Origin: Clostridia bacterium
Lineage (GTDB): Bacteria; Bacillota; Clostridia; Oscillospirales; Acutalibacteraceae
NCBI GenBank assembly: GCA_017465505.1
Contig: JAFTWB010000010.1
Span: 1 to 48,872 of the forward strand
Direction: 5' to 3'
Length of the DNA: 48,872 nt
Shown: positions 14,692 to 23,517 of the stretch, piece after piece
Position numbering within the stretch: the first letter of the stretch is position 1
How the letters are laid out: the number at the start of each line of letters is the position of its first letter
Notes under the pieces: generated by a model
The model's database searches: none
Told to the model about the DNA's origin: nothing
Seen by the model: the letters and a program-made list of their open reading frames with translations, nothing else
Made by a program: the position numbers and the translations under genes

Positions 14692-17079
14692 ATGTATAAG
14701 GTTATTAAAAGAGATGACTCCGTTGTAGAATTTGACCTTGCTAAAATCTCAAATGCCATTCAGCAGGCTTTTGAGGGTATCAATAAGGAATACCACCCCT
14801 CTGTTGTAGATTTTCTTGCTCTTAAGGTTACAGCCGATTTCGAGCCCAAGATTTCTAACAATATGATTGCAGTTGAGGACATTCAGGATTCTGTTGAGGA
14901 CGTTCTGATTCAGGCAGGCTACGCAGACGTTGCCAAGGCTTACATTGTTTACCGTCGTCAGAGAGAAAAGGTGAGAAAGATTAAGTCCACCATCCTTGAC
15001 TACAAGGAAATCGTTGACAACTACGTTAAAATCAACGACTGGCGTGTTAAGGAAAACTCCACCGTTACATATTCCGTAGGCGGTCTTATTCTCTCTAACT
15101 CAGGTGCGATTACCGCTAACTACTGGCTTTCTGAAATCTACGACAAAGAAATTGCCAACGCTCACAGAAACGCAGATATCCACATCCACGACCTTTCTAT
15201 GCTCACAGGCTACTGTGCAGGCTGGTCTTTAAGACAGCTTATTGAGCAGGGTCTTGGCGGTATCACAGGCAAGGTTACTTCTTCTCCTGCAAGCCACCTT
15301 GCAACACTGTGCAATCAGATGGTTAACTTCCTCGGCATTATGCAGAACGAGTGGGCAGGTGCTCAGGCTTTCTCTTCCTTCGACACTTACCTTGCTCCCT
15401 TTGTTAAGGCTGATAACCTCAGTTATGATCAGGTTAAGAAGGCTCTTGAGTCCTTTATCTTCGGTGTAAATACTCCTTCCCGTTGGGGTACTCAGGCACC
15501 TTTCTCCAATATTACTCTTGACTGGGTAGTTCCACCCGATCTTTCCGAGCAGCCTGCAATCGTAGGCGGCAAGCCCCAGCCCTTTAAGTACAAGGACTGC
15601 AAAAAGGAAATGGATATGATAAACAAGGCGTTTATCGAGATTATGATTGAAGGCGACGCCAACGGCAGAGGCTTCCAGTATCCCATTCCCACATACTCTA
15701 TCACAAGAGATTTTGACTGGTCCGACACAGAGAACAACCGTCTTCTTTTCGAGATGGCTTCCAAATACGGCACACCTTACTTCTCAAACTACATCAACTC
15801 CGATATGGAGCCCAACGATGTTCGTTCTATGTGCTGCAGACTTCGCCTTGACCTCAGAGAGCTGAGAAAGAAGTCCGGCGGTTTCTTCGGCTCAGGCGAG
15901 AGCACAGGCTCTATCGGCGTTGTTACTATCAACATTCCCCGTATCGCTTACCTTGCTGAGAACGAGGCAGACTTTATGAAGCGTCTTGACTTTATGATGG
16001 ACGTTTCTGCACGTTCCCTTAAGATTAAGCGTGACGTTATCACAAAGCTTATGAACGAGGGTCTTTACCCCTACACAAGACACTACCTCGGCACATTCAA
16101 CAACCACTTCTCCACCATCGGCCTTGTTGGTATGAACGAGGCAGGCCTTAACGCCAAGTGGATAGGTAAGGATATGACTCACAAGGAGTGTCAGGACTTT
16201 ACAGAGAGAGTCTTAAATCATATGAGAGAGCGTCTTTCCGACTATCAGGAGAGATACGGCGACCTCTATAACCTTGAGGCTACTCCTGCCGAGAGTACCG
16301 CTTTCCGTCTTGCAAAGCACGACAAAAAGCGTTACCCCGATATCATCACCGCTAACGAAGAGAGCGGCACACCCTACTACACCAACAGCTCTCACTTGCC
16401 TGTTGGCTACACAGAGGATATTTTCTCTGCTCTTGATGTTCAGGATAAGCTTCAGGTGCTTTACACTTCAGGTACAGTATTCCACGCATTCTTAGGCGAG
16501 AAGCTCCCTGACTGGCAGTCTGCTGCAAAGCTTGTTCGCACAATTGCAGAAAACTACAAGCTTCCTTACTACACTCTTTCTCCCACATATTCCGTTTGTA
16601 AGAACCACGGCTACCTTCAGGGTGAGCAGTTCACCTGTCCTCACTGCGGTGAAAAGGCAGAGGTTTACAGCCGTATTACAGGCTACTACCGTCCCGTTGC
16701 CAACTGGAACGACGGCAAGAGCCAGGAATACAAGGACAGACTTGTGTATAACATTGCAAACAGCAAGCTGAATAAAAAGGGTGCAGCCGCAGAGAATAAT
16801 GACAATGTAACCGAGCTCACTTCTGCAAAGCTTGCAGACGGTCTTTACCTCTTTGCTACCCAGACTTGCCCCAACTGCAAGGCTATGGCTACACTTCTGG
16901 ATAAAGCAGGTATCGGCTTTGAGAAAATCTTTGTTGAGGACAACAAGGAGCTGGCTACCGATTTAGGTCTGCGTCAGGCTCCCACTCTGGTTGAGGTTAA
17001 GGGCAACGAAGTTACAAAGTACGAAAACGTAGTTCCCATCAAGACCTTTATCGCTAACAAGATTAAAGGCATTTGCTGA
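14692..17079 (+). CDS. nrdD: Class III ribonucleotide reductase fused to a redoxin domain
   Basis: The 795-residue protein reduces ribonucleotides anaerobically by glycyl-radical chemistry. An N-terminal ATP-cone (about 1-95) senses dATP/ATP. Active-site cysteines are in YCAGWSLRQL and SMCCRLRLD. A zinc site uses C636, H639, C649 and C652, and the glycyl radical is Gly664 in SRITGYYRP. Unlike standard NrdD, the chain continues about 130 residues to a glutaredoxin/thioredoxin-like domain from residue 714, with CPNC (726-729) and the cis-Pro motif APTLV. ATG 14692 follows AGAAAGGA. The activase NrdG is not in the window. Redoxin fusion plus downstream trxB suggests thioredoxin-type rather than formate reduction; this is inference. 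Confidence 0.93.
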   Translation: MYKVIKRDDSVVEFDLAKISNAIQQAFEGINKEYHPSVVDFLALKVTADFEPKISNNMIAVEDIQDSVEDVLIQAGYADVAKAYIVYRRQREKVRKIKSTILDYKEIVDNYVKINDWRVKENSTVTYSVGGLILSNSGAITANYWLSEIYDKEIANAHRNADIHIHDLSMLTGYCAGWSLRQLIEQGLGGITGKVTSSPASHLATLCNQMVNFLGIMQNEWAGAQAFSSFDTYLAPFVKADNLSYDQVKKALESFIFGVNTPSRWGTQAPFSNITLDWVVPPDLSEQPAIVGGKPQPFKYKDCKKEMDMINKAFIEIMIEGDANGRGFQYPIPTYSITRDFDWSDTENNRLLFEMASKYGTPYFSNYINSDMEPNDVRSMCCRLRLDLRELRKKSGGFFGSGESTGSIGVVTINIPRIAYLAENEADFMKRLDFMMDVSARSLKIKRDVITKLMNEGLYPYTRHYLGTFNNHFSTIGLVGMNEAGLNAKWIGKDMTHKECQDFTERVLNHMRERLSDYQERYGDLYNLEATPAESTAFRLAKHDKKRYPDIITANEESGTPYYTNSSHLPVGYTEDIFSALDVQDKLQVLYTSGTVFHAFLGEKLPDWQSAAKLVRTIAENYKLPYYTLSPTYSVCKNHGYLQGEQFTCPHCGEKAEVYSRITGYYRPVANWNDGKSQEYKDRLVYNIANSKLNKKGAAAENNDNVTELTSAKLADGLYLFATQTCPNCKAMATLLDKAGIGFEKIFVEDNKELATDLGLRQAPTLVEVKGNEVTKYENVVPIKTFIANKIKGIC

Positions 17080-17098
17080 CCGTTAGCCACGGCAGGCG
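17080..17098 (-). repeat. Dispersed repeat end fragment at the nrdD stop
   Basis: CCGTTAGCCACGGCAGGCG begins at the base after the nrdD TGA. It is the end of the dispersed repeat in the same orientation as after greA (39594). The remainder of the 215-base gap to trxB holds a stem (AGAGGG 17122-17127 with CCCTCT 17142-17147), a CACAC/GTGTG mini-hairpin and CACTTTT-like repeats, with no clear terminator. Confidence 0.7.
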
Positions 17099-17294
17099 AA
17101 AATAGTAAATAATCAATACATAGAGGGGTCTCGTCAGAGGTCCCTCTTGGAAATTTAAGAGAAAAGAACAGATAAGAAAAGTTAAAAGTAAAGGGTCGCT
17201 ATCCTTAGGATTTTTATTTTATTACAAAGACACACGAAGTGTGCTACACTTTTCACTTTTCGTTTTTCACTGTTCACTCCTGAAAGGTGTTCTT

Positions 17295-18197
17295 ATGTAC
17301 GACATTATCATCATCGGCGGCGGCCCTGCAGGGCTTACCGCTGCTATTTACGCAAGGCGTGGGGGTAAATCCGCTTTGGTGCTTGAGAAAGCTTCATTTG
17401 GCGGTCAGATTACCTATTCGCCTAAAATCGAAAATTTCCCTTCCCTTGTTTCTGTAAGCGGCACAGAGCTTGCCGACAAAATGATGGAGCAGGCACTCTT
17501 TCAGGGTGCAGACGTTGAGCTTGAAGAGGCTATTTCAGTAGAAAAAGCAGGGGACGTTTTCAAGGTTACTACCGATTTTTCAGAGTACGAGGCTAAAGCC
17601 GTTATCATTGCCACAGGTGCAAAGCACCGCCTTTTAGGTGCTGAGGGCGAGGAAAATTTGGTGGGCAAGGGCATTTCTTTCTGTGCCGTTTGCGACGGTG
17701 CCTTTTACAAGGACAAAGAGGTTATGGTTATCGGCGGCGGCAACTCTGCTGTTGTTGAGGCTACTCTTCTGGCCGAAATCTGCAAAAAGGTAACAGTTGT
17801 GCAGAATCTCTCTTATCTCACCGCTGAGAAAACCACCGCAGACGCCCTTATTCAGAGAGAAAACGTTGAGGTTATTTACTCCACAGTTGTGAAAGAGTTT
17901 GTAGGCGAAAATGACCTTGAGGCAGTTGTGCTTAAGAATGACAACGGCGAGGAAATCACCCTTAAGCCCGAGGGTGTTTTTGTAGCTATCGGGCTTGCTC
18001 CCGAAAACTCTGCCTTTGAAAACCTTGCTCAGCTTAACGAGCAGGGCTACATTGTGGCTGACGAGAGCTGCCTCACAAAGACCGAGGGTGTTTTTGTAGC
18101 AGGGGACTGCCGCACAAAGCAGGTGCGTCAGATTGCTACTGCTACTGCTGACGGTGCCGTTGCTGCCTTAAAAGCCATTGAATTTATAGACCGCTAA
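17295..18197 (+). CDS. trxB: Thioredoxin reductase
   Basis: The 300-residue flavoprotein passes electrons from NAD(P)H to thioredoxin-like proteins. It has an N-terminal FAD site IIIGGGPAGLTAAIYARRGG, the redox pair CAVC in SFCAVCDGAFY, a second nucleotide site MVIGGGNSAVVE, and the C-terminal VFVAGDCRTKQVRQ. Length is normal. ATG 17295 follows TGAAAGG; a longer in-frame reading from 17241 enters repeat DNA. Its position after nrdD suggests it recycles the fused redoxin. The stop codon TAA is the start of the dispersed repeat. Confidence 0.95.
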   Translation: MYDIIIIGGGPAGLTAAIYARRGGKSALVLEKASFGGQITYSPKIENFPSLVSVSGTELADKMMEQALFQGADVELEEAISVEKAGDVFKVTTDFSEYEAKAVIIATGAKHRLLGAEGEENLVGKGISFCAVCDGAFYKDKEVMVIGGGNSAVVEATLLAEICKKVTVVQNLSYLTAEKTTADALIQRENVEVIYSTVVKEFVGENDLEAVVLKNDNGEEITLKPEGVFVAIGLAPENSAFENLAQLNEQGYIVADESCLTKTEGVFVAGDCRTKQVRQIATATADGAVAALKAIEFIDR

Positions 18198-18262
18198 CCG
18201 CGGTGGGTAGTTCCGCCTTTTGAAAGGAAAGATAAAACTTTTAAGCTTCATAAACGGCGGTA
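18195..18262 (-). repeat. Dispersed repeat, inverted copy at the trxB stop
   Basis: Reading rightward: trxB TAA, then CCGCGGTGGGTAGTTCCGCC, then TTTTGAAAGG and AACGGCGG. This is the reverse complement of the element at 29161-29275. Confidence 0.75.
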
Positions 18263-18283
18263 TCAAAAGTAAAAAACTATAAT

Positions 18284-18407
18284 TGCACGCACAGCGTGCC
18301 ACCGCAATGTTTGCAAAGCAAACACATCATTTTGCGTCAGCAAAACATCATTAGCCGTGCTACATCATTTCGCCAAAGGCGAAACATCATTCCCACCATC
18401 GGTGAAA
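18284..18407 (-). repeat. Mini-hairpin array, ATGATGT linker family (inverted)
   Basis: Linkers read ACATCAT on the plus strand. Stems include GCACGC/GCGTGC (the cap), GTTTGC/GCAAAC, TTTTGC/GCAAAA, TTTCGCC/GGCGAAA and ACC/GGT-type arms. The array is the reverse orientation of 33245-33375. The rest of the gap up to 18686 has the terminator at 18435, then about 150 bases with a weak promoter and no supported ORF. Confidence 0.85.
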
Positions 18408-18434
18408 TTAAAAGTAAATATTAAACTGACAGCA

Positions 18435-18465
18435 AAACCGTCGTTTGATTAGCGACGGTTTTTTT
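18435..18465 (+). terminator. Terminator of nrdD-trxB
   Basis: AAACCGTCG (18435-18443) pairs with CGACGGTTT (18453-18461) and runs into seven T residues. Confidence 0.85.
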
Positions 18466-18618
18466 ATGTATTTATAAATTAAACAGGTCTATTTTGCAAA
18501 AGTTGTCATATATTTTATTCCCTGTTTTTGGTATTATAATCTTGCAGACGGCGGTTTCCGTTTTTGGAAGGTTATTTGGGAATAGGATTTGTTTTGGAAG
18601 CCGTCGCCTGCTTTGTTA

Positions 18619-18648
18619 TTGCTTTTCGGGGTGTATCTGTGATAAAAT
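18619..18648 (+). promoter_or_regulatory. Possible promoter of the SNF2 helicase gene
   Basis: TTGCTT (18619-18624) and TAAAAT (18643-18648) with an 18-base spacer, 38 bases before the start codon. The match is moderate. Confidence 0.45.
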
Positions 18649-18686
18649 AAACATATATGGTTATTTATTTCAGGGAGGAGGAGAAA

Positions 18687-20828
18687 ATGGCGAAGATTGA
18701 ACGTCCTGAGGCAAAAGAGCTTATACGTCTTGCTCAGGCTCAGCTTAATGCTTTCAGGCTTATTGCAGACAGCGAACCCACCCAGTCGGACTCTGTGAGA
18801 GCCTGTGCCAACAACCTGTATAACGCAAAGCTCAAGGCTTCTCTTGAGGCTATGGAGGTTGAGCACCTTTCCAGAGGCAGGCAGGGTATAAGGGTTTCTC
18901 TTTTGCGTGACAAGGGCTACACCAATATGTATCAGGTAAGCAACCTGAGTTTTTCTCAGATTTGTGCTATAGACGGCCTTGGAGAGCAAAGTGCTCAGAA
19001 GATTATGGATATCACCCGTCAGGTGGTTGAAAACACCAAGGAAAACCTTAAGGTGAGGATTAACCCCGACTGTCCTGCGGCGGAAGACGAGGCTCTTGTA
19101 AAGGCTTTGTATGTGTTTCTTAAGAATAAGCCCTTAAGAAGCCGTGCTTCGGGTATTCTTGAAAGCAACGAAAATGAAGCTCTGGCAGAGATAAATGCTC
19201 TTAAAAAAGCACAGAATGGCTTAAGCTGGCTTTTTGCTTCCAAAGCTAAAAAGCAGGCGGCACAAGGAGCTTCTCAGAGCCTTTCTGCAAGGCTTTCTTC
19301 TGATTTCGGAAACAGTGAAATCACAAGCACCTTTACTGCCAACAACAACGCAAACGCCTCAGCTTGCTTTGCTGATTTCATCCAAAACCCCGTTAGTTAT
19401 TACACCGAGCTCGAGAGGATTTCCACTGCTTTTCAGAAAGGAAGTTTGGAAGATACAGGGCTCTCAAGTCAGCTTCTGGCTGAGATTCAGGCTCACAACT
19501 TAAATCTTCAGGGCCTGAGAGCTACCTTGAGAAGCTATCAGGAGTTTGGCGTTAAGTACATAGTCCACCAAGGTAAAACCCTCTTGGGAGATGAAATGGG
19601 CCTTGGCAAAACTATGCAGGCCATTGCCTCTATGATTGCTTTAAGAAACGAAGGCAAGCACCATTTTATGGTGGTTTGTCCTGCCAGTGTGCTTATTAAC
19701 TGGTGCAGAGAAATAAGCAAATTTTCCGACTTTGAGGTTACGAAGGTTCACGGAGAAGACGAAGAAGCACTTCTTCACTGGCGAAAAAACGGCGGTGTGG
19801 CGGTGACTACTTACGAGTCTGTCAGCCGTTTTGATTTGCCTGAGAAGTTTAAGTTTGCTTTTCTTGTGGCAGACGAGGCTCACTATGTGAAAAACCCCGA
19901 AACCAGAAGGACAAAGGCTCTTGTTTCCTTACTGCAAAAGGCTGAGGGTGCTCTCTTTATGTCGGGCACACCCTTGGAGAACAAGGTAGAGGAAATGTGC
20001 TTTCTGGTAAGCCTTCTTAACAAAGAAATCTCACGGGAAATCGAAGAGGTGAAGTACATCTCCACCGCAGAGCAGTTCAGAGCTCAGCTTGCTCCCGTTT
20101 ATTTAAGGCGAACACGAGAGGATGTGCTCAAGGAGCTTCCTGAGCTTACGGAAAAAGAGCAGTGGTGCGAGATGAACGCTTCTGAAAGCCTTGCTTACCG
20201 TAAGGCGGTAGACAGCGAAAACTTTATGGCAATCCGTCAGGTAAGCTGGAACGTAGATGACCTTTCTCAGTCCTCTAAGGCTCAGAGGCTTTTAGAGCTT
20301 TGTGACAAGGCGAAGGAAGAAAACCGCAAGGTTATTGTTTTCTCGTTCTTCCGTGAAACTCTTAAAAAGGTGCAGGCTCTTCTTAATGAACGTGCTATGG
20401 AGGTTATCACAGGCGAGGTTTCTCCTCAGAGGCGTCAGGAAATTGTGGATGAGTTCACAAAGGCTGAGGCAGGCAGTGTGCTTATCAGTCAGGTACAGGC
20501 AGGCGGCACAGGGCTTAACATTCAGAGTGCCAGTGTGATTATTTTCTGCGAGCCTCAGATTAAGCCCAGTATTGAAAATCAGGCAATAAGCAGGGCGTAC
20601 CGAATGGGTCAGGTGAGAGATGTTCTGGTTTACAGGCTCTTAAGTGACGAAACCATTGACGAGCGTATGCTTGAGATTTTAAGGAACAAGCAGGTTGCCT
20701 TTGATAATTTTGCCGACAAGTCTGTTGTGGGCGAAGAGGCTCTTGAGCTTGAGGAAAGCTCAAAGACTCAGGCAAGCTGGATAAAGGAAATGGTAAAAGC
20801 CGAGAAAGAAAGGCTTTCCAAAGTATAA
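18687..20828 (+). CDS. SNF2-family DEAD/DEAH-box ATPase
   Basis: The 713-residue protein has a Swi2/Snf2 ATPase core: Walker A in LLGDEMGLGKTMQA, DEAH box in VADEAHYVKN, motif III LFMSGTPLEN, and a C-terminal helicase lobe with VQAGGTGLNIQSA and AISRAYRMGQ. The ~290-residue N-terminal part is not a known SWIM zinc finger; it includes a helix-hairpin-helix-like stretch ICAIDGLGEQSAQKI. Such proteins translocate on duplex DNA and remodel bound proteins. ATG 18687 follows GGGAGGAGG. It is a stand-alone gene with no methylase or restriction partner, so a defence role is not indicated. Confidence 0.9.
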   Translation: MAKIERPEAKELIRLAQAQLNAFRLIADSEPTQSDSVRACANNLYNAKLKASLEAMEVEHLSRGRQGIRVSLLRDKGYTNMYQVSNLSFSQICAIDGLGEQSAQKIMDITRQVVENTKENLKVRINPDCPAAEDEALVKALYVFLKNKPLRSRASGILESNENEALAEINALKKAQNGLSWLFASKAKKQAAQGASQSLSARLSSDFGNSEITSTFTANNNANASACFADFIQNPVSYYTELERISTAFQKGSLEDTGLSSQLLAEIQAHNLNLQGLRATLRSYQEFGVKYIVHQGKTLLGDEMGLGKTMQAIASMIALRNEGKHHFMVVCPASVLINWCREISKFSDFEVTKVHGEDEEALLHWRKNGGVAVTTYESVSRFDLPEKFKFAFLVADEAHYVKNPETRRTKALVSLLQKAEGALFMSGTPLENKVEEMCFLVSLLNKEISREIEEVKYISTAEQFRAQLAPVYLRRTREDVLKELPELTEKEQWCEMNASESLAYRKAVDSENFMAIRQVSWNVDDLSQSSKAQRLLELCDKAKEENRKVIVFSFFRETLKKVQALLNERAMEVITGEVSPQRRQEIVDEFTKAEAGSVLISQVQAGGTGLNIQSASVIIFCEPQIKPSIENQAISRAYRMGQVRDVLVYRLLSDETIDERMLEILRNKQVAFDNFADKSVVGEEALELEESSKTQASWIKEMVKAEKERLSKV

Positions 20829-20849
20829 ATAAACAAATAAATTAAATGT

Positions 20850-20878
20850 TTGACACCTGTTATATATAGGTGTAAAAT
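20850..20878 (+). promoter_or_regulatory. Strong promoter with embedded palindrome
   Basis: TTGACA (20850-20855) and TAAAAT (20873-20878) are 17 bases apart. The spacer carries ACACCT (20853-20858) and AGGTGT (20868-20873), an inverted repeat overlapping both boxes. That placement is typical of a repressor operator for the SPFH/zinc-ribbon/TPM operon. Confidence 0.7.
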
Positions 20879-20927
20879 ATAATTGACTTTAAGATGAAAT
20901 TTTTCAAACTTGAAAGGAGTTTTTACA

Positions 20928-22349
20928 ATGGGACTTATTAAAGCAGGCGTAGGCGCCGTAGGTTCAGTAATGGCTGACCAGTGGAAAGAATATTTCTACT
21001 GTGACGCTATGGGTTTTGACGTTCTCGTCAAAAAGGCTGACAAACGTGTCAGCGGACGTTCTTCAAACACAAAGGGCAGTGATAACATTATCTCCAACGG
21101 CTCTGTTATTGCTGTTGCAGACAAACAGTGTATGATTATCGTTGACCAGGGTAAGGTTGTTGAGATTTGTGCAGAGCCCGGCGAGTTTGTATGGGATGCT
21201 TCCACAGAGCCCTCTCTTTTTACAGGTAAGCTGAGCAAGAGTATTCTTGATACCTTCAAGGCTATCGGCAAGCGTTTCACCTTTGGCGGCGACACAGGTA
21301 AGGACCAGAGAGTTTACTACATAAACACAAGAGAGATTCAGGACAACAAGTTCGGTACTCCCAACCCCATTCCCTTCAGGGTTGTTGACTCCAAGATTGA
21401 CCTTGATGTAGACGTAAGCCTTCGCTGCTCAGGTATTTATTCTTATCAGATTGAAGACCCCATTCTCTTCTACACAAACGTAAGCGGTAACGTTACTGAT
21501 GAATTTACAAGAGCTGAGATTGACCATCAGCTCAAGACAGAGTTCTTAAGTGCTCTTGCACCTTCTTTCTCAAGAATTTCTGCTCTTGAAATCAGACCTA
21601 ACGAAATCCCTGCTCATATGCCCGAAATGGAAGCAGCAGTAAACGACGCTCTTAAGGCAAAGTGGCTTGAGCTCAGAGGCTTAAAGGTTGTTTCTGTTGC
21701 TATGAACGTTCCCATTATGCCCGAGGAAGACCAGCAGATGCTCAAAGACGCTCAGCGTGAAGCTCGTCTTCGCAATCCCGGTCTTGCCGCTGCTCATATG
21801 GTTGAGGCTCAGGCAGAGGCTATGAAGACTGCTGCAGGTAATCAGGGCGGTGCTATGATGGGCTTTATGGGTATGAATATGGCTCAGGCTGCAGGCGGTA
21901 TGAACGCAGGTAACCTCTTTGCTATGGACCAGCAGAACAGGGCTGCTCAGGCTCAGGCTCAGGCACAGGCTGCTCAGACACAGGCTAATGCAAACGCCTG
22001 GACTTGCGCTTGCGGTGCTACTGCAACAGGTAACTTCTGTCCTCAGTGCGGTGCCAAGAAGCCCGAGGCAAAGCCCGCTTCTTCGTGGACTTGTGCTTGC
22101 GGAGCTACTGCAACAGGCAAATTCTGTCCCGAGTGCGGTGCTAAAAAGCCCGAAGAGCAGAAGGGTTGGACTTGTGCTTGCGGCGAAGTAAACCTTGGCA
22201 AGTTCTGTGCAGAGTGCGGTGCCAAAAAGCCCGAGGGTGCACCCCTTTACAAGTGCGACAAGTGCGGCTGGGAGCCCGAAGACCCCAAGAATCCTCCCAA
22301 GTTCTGCCCTGAGTGCGGCGACATCTTCGACGACTCTGACAAGCAGTAA
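20928..22349 (+). CDS. SPFH-domain protein with tandem C-terminal zinc ribbons (YdjI-like)
   Basis: The 473-residue protein begins MGLIKAGVGAVGSVMADQWK and resembles B. subtilis YdjI (SPFH/flotillin-like, also annotated virion core protein). The SPFH region covers about residues 20-280, followed by a Met/Ala/Gln-rich linker to about 350. Then come three near-identical CxC/CxxC zinc ribbons (WTCACGA...FCPQCGAKKPE type) and a fourth, different one (YKCDKCGW...KFCPECG). It lacks an obvious membrane span and may associate with membrane through partners. ATG 20928 has TGAAAGGAG upstream. First gene of a three-gene operon. Confidence 0.88.
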   Translation: MGLIKAGVGAVGSVMADQWKEYFYCDAMGFDVLVKKADKRVSGRSSNTKGSDNIISNGSVIAVADKQCMIIVDQGKVVEICAEPGEFVWDASTEPSLFTGKLSKSILDTFKAIGKRFTFGGDTGKDQRVYYINTREIQDNKFGTPNPIPFRVVDSKIDLDVDVSLRCSGIYSYQIEDPILFYTNVSGNVTDEFTRAEIDHQLKTEFLSALAPSFSRISALEIRPNEIPAHMPEMEAAVNDALKAKWLELRGLKVVSVAMNVPIMPEEDQQMLKDAQREARLRNPGLAAAHMVEAQAEAMKTAAGNQGGAMMGFMGMNMAQAAGGMNAGNLFAMDQQNRAAQAQAQAQAAQTQANANAWTCACGATATGNFCPQCGAKKPEAKPASSWTCACGATATGKFCPECGAKKPEEQKGWTCACGEVNLGKFCAECGAKKPEGAPLYKCDKCGWEPEDPKNPPKFCPECGDIFDDSDKQ

Positions 22350-22368
22350 TTTAACATAAAACCTATAT

Positions 22369-22392
22369 CGGCTCCTCATTTCCGAGGAGCCG
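22369..22392 (+). other. Stem-loop between the SPFH and zinc-ribbon genes
   Basis: CGGCTCCTC pairs perfectly with GAGGAGCCG around ATTTCC. It is followed by A residues and not T, so it is not a plus-strand terminator. It may stabilise or process the upstream mRNA. Confidence 0.65.
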
Positions 22393-22417
22393 AAAAAACA
22401 GTAAAGGAGAGGGTAAA

Positions 22418-23503
22418 ATGTCAACACTTCTTGACTATAAATGTCCTTGTTGCGGCGGTGCTATTGAGTTTAACACCACTGCCCAGAAAATGAAGTGTCC
22501 TTATTGTGACACCGAGTTTGAAATGGACGCCTTAAGAGAATATGACCAGGAGATTCAGAATGATACTCAGGACGAAATGAACTGGGACACCGAGGCAGGT
22601 GCACAGTGGCAGGGTGAGGACGAAAACTTCGCAACCTACGTTTGCCAGTCCTGTGCAGGTGAGATTATCTGCGACAAGACTACTTCTGCTACAACCTGTC
22701 CCTATTGCGGCAACCCTGTTGTTATGAAGGGCAATATCTCAGGCACTCTCAAGCCTGACTACATCATCCCCTTTAAGCTGGACAAAAAGGCGGCAAAGGA
22801 CGGTTACTTCAACCACATCAAGGGCAAAAAGCTTCTGCCCAGAATTTTCAAGGACAATAACCACATTGACGAAATCAAGGGTATGTATGTTCCTGTGTGG
22901 CTTTTTGACGCAGGGGCTGACGCAAACATCCGCTACAAGGCTACCCGTGTAAGACACTGGAGCGACAGCAGATACGAGTACACCGAAACCAAGTATTTCG
23001 CAATTTTAAGAGCAGGTAACATTGCTTTTGAGCGTGTGCCTGTTGACGGAAGCGAAAAAATGGACGACGCTCTTATGGAGTCTATCGAGCCCTATAACTT
23101 CAACGAGGCAGTGGATTTTAGGACTGCTTATATGGCAGGATACCTTGCCGACAAGTACGACGTTACTGCCGAGCAGAGCATAGACAGAGCAAATCAGCGT
23201 ATCAAAAACTCCACAGAGGAAGCCTTCCGCTCCACTGTGCAGGGTTATACCACAGTTATGCCCGAGTACAGTAACATCCGCCTCAATAACGGTAAGGCAA
23301 AGTACGCCCTTTATCCCGTGTGGATTCTTAACACCACCTACGAGGGTCAGAAATACACCTTTGCTATGAACGGTCAGACAGGTAAGTTTGTAGGCGATTT
23401 GCCCTGCGACAAGAGCCTTTTCAAAAAGTACCTCTTCTCAATTGCAGGTATCGCTTCAGCGGCGGCTTTTGCTTTAAGCTGGCTTATTTATCTTATTTTT
23501 TAA
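22418..23503 (+). CDS. Zinc-ribbon membrane protein (YdjG-like)
   Basis: The 361-residue protein starts with zinc ribbon YKCPCCGGAI/MKCPYCDTEF, has a second one near residue 70 (YVCQSCAGEI then TCPYCGNPV), a ~220-residue middle region and one C-terminal hydrophobic span (about 337-360). The arrangement matches the B. subtilis YdjG/TFIIB-zinc-ribbon family of the ydjFGHI envelope-stress operon. The start has AAAGGAGAGG. The C-terminal anchor places it at the cytoplasmic membrane, with ribbons inside by inference. Confidence 0.85.
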   Translation: MSTLLDYKCPCCGGAIEFNTTAQKMKCPYCDTEFEMDALREYDQEIQNDTQDEMNWDTEAGAQWQGEDENFATYVCQSCAGEIICDKTTSATTCPYCGNPVVMKGNISGTLKPDYIIPFKLDKKAAKDGYFNHIKGKKLLPRIFKDNNHIDEIKGMYVPVWLFDAGADANIRYKATRVRHWSDSRYEYTETKYFAILRAGNIAFERVPVDGSEKMDDALMESIEPYNFNEAVDFRTAYMAGYLADKYDVTAEQSIDRANQRIKNSTEEAFRSTVQGYTTVMPEYSNIRLNNGKAKYALYPVWILNTTYEGQKYTFAMNGQTGKFVGDLPCDKSLFKKYLFSIAGIASAAAFALSWLIYLIF

Positions 23504-23517
23504 GGGGGTAGAGTGAA

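Noticed and set aside
18494-18700. 68-residue ORF upstream of the SNF2 gene
   Set aside because: It overlaps the promoter and ribosome site of the SNF2 gene and lacks its own start signal.
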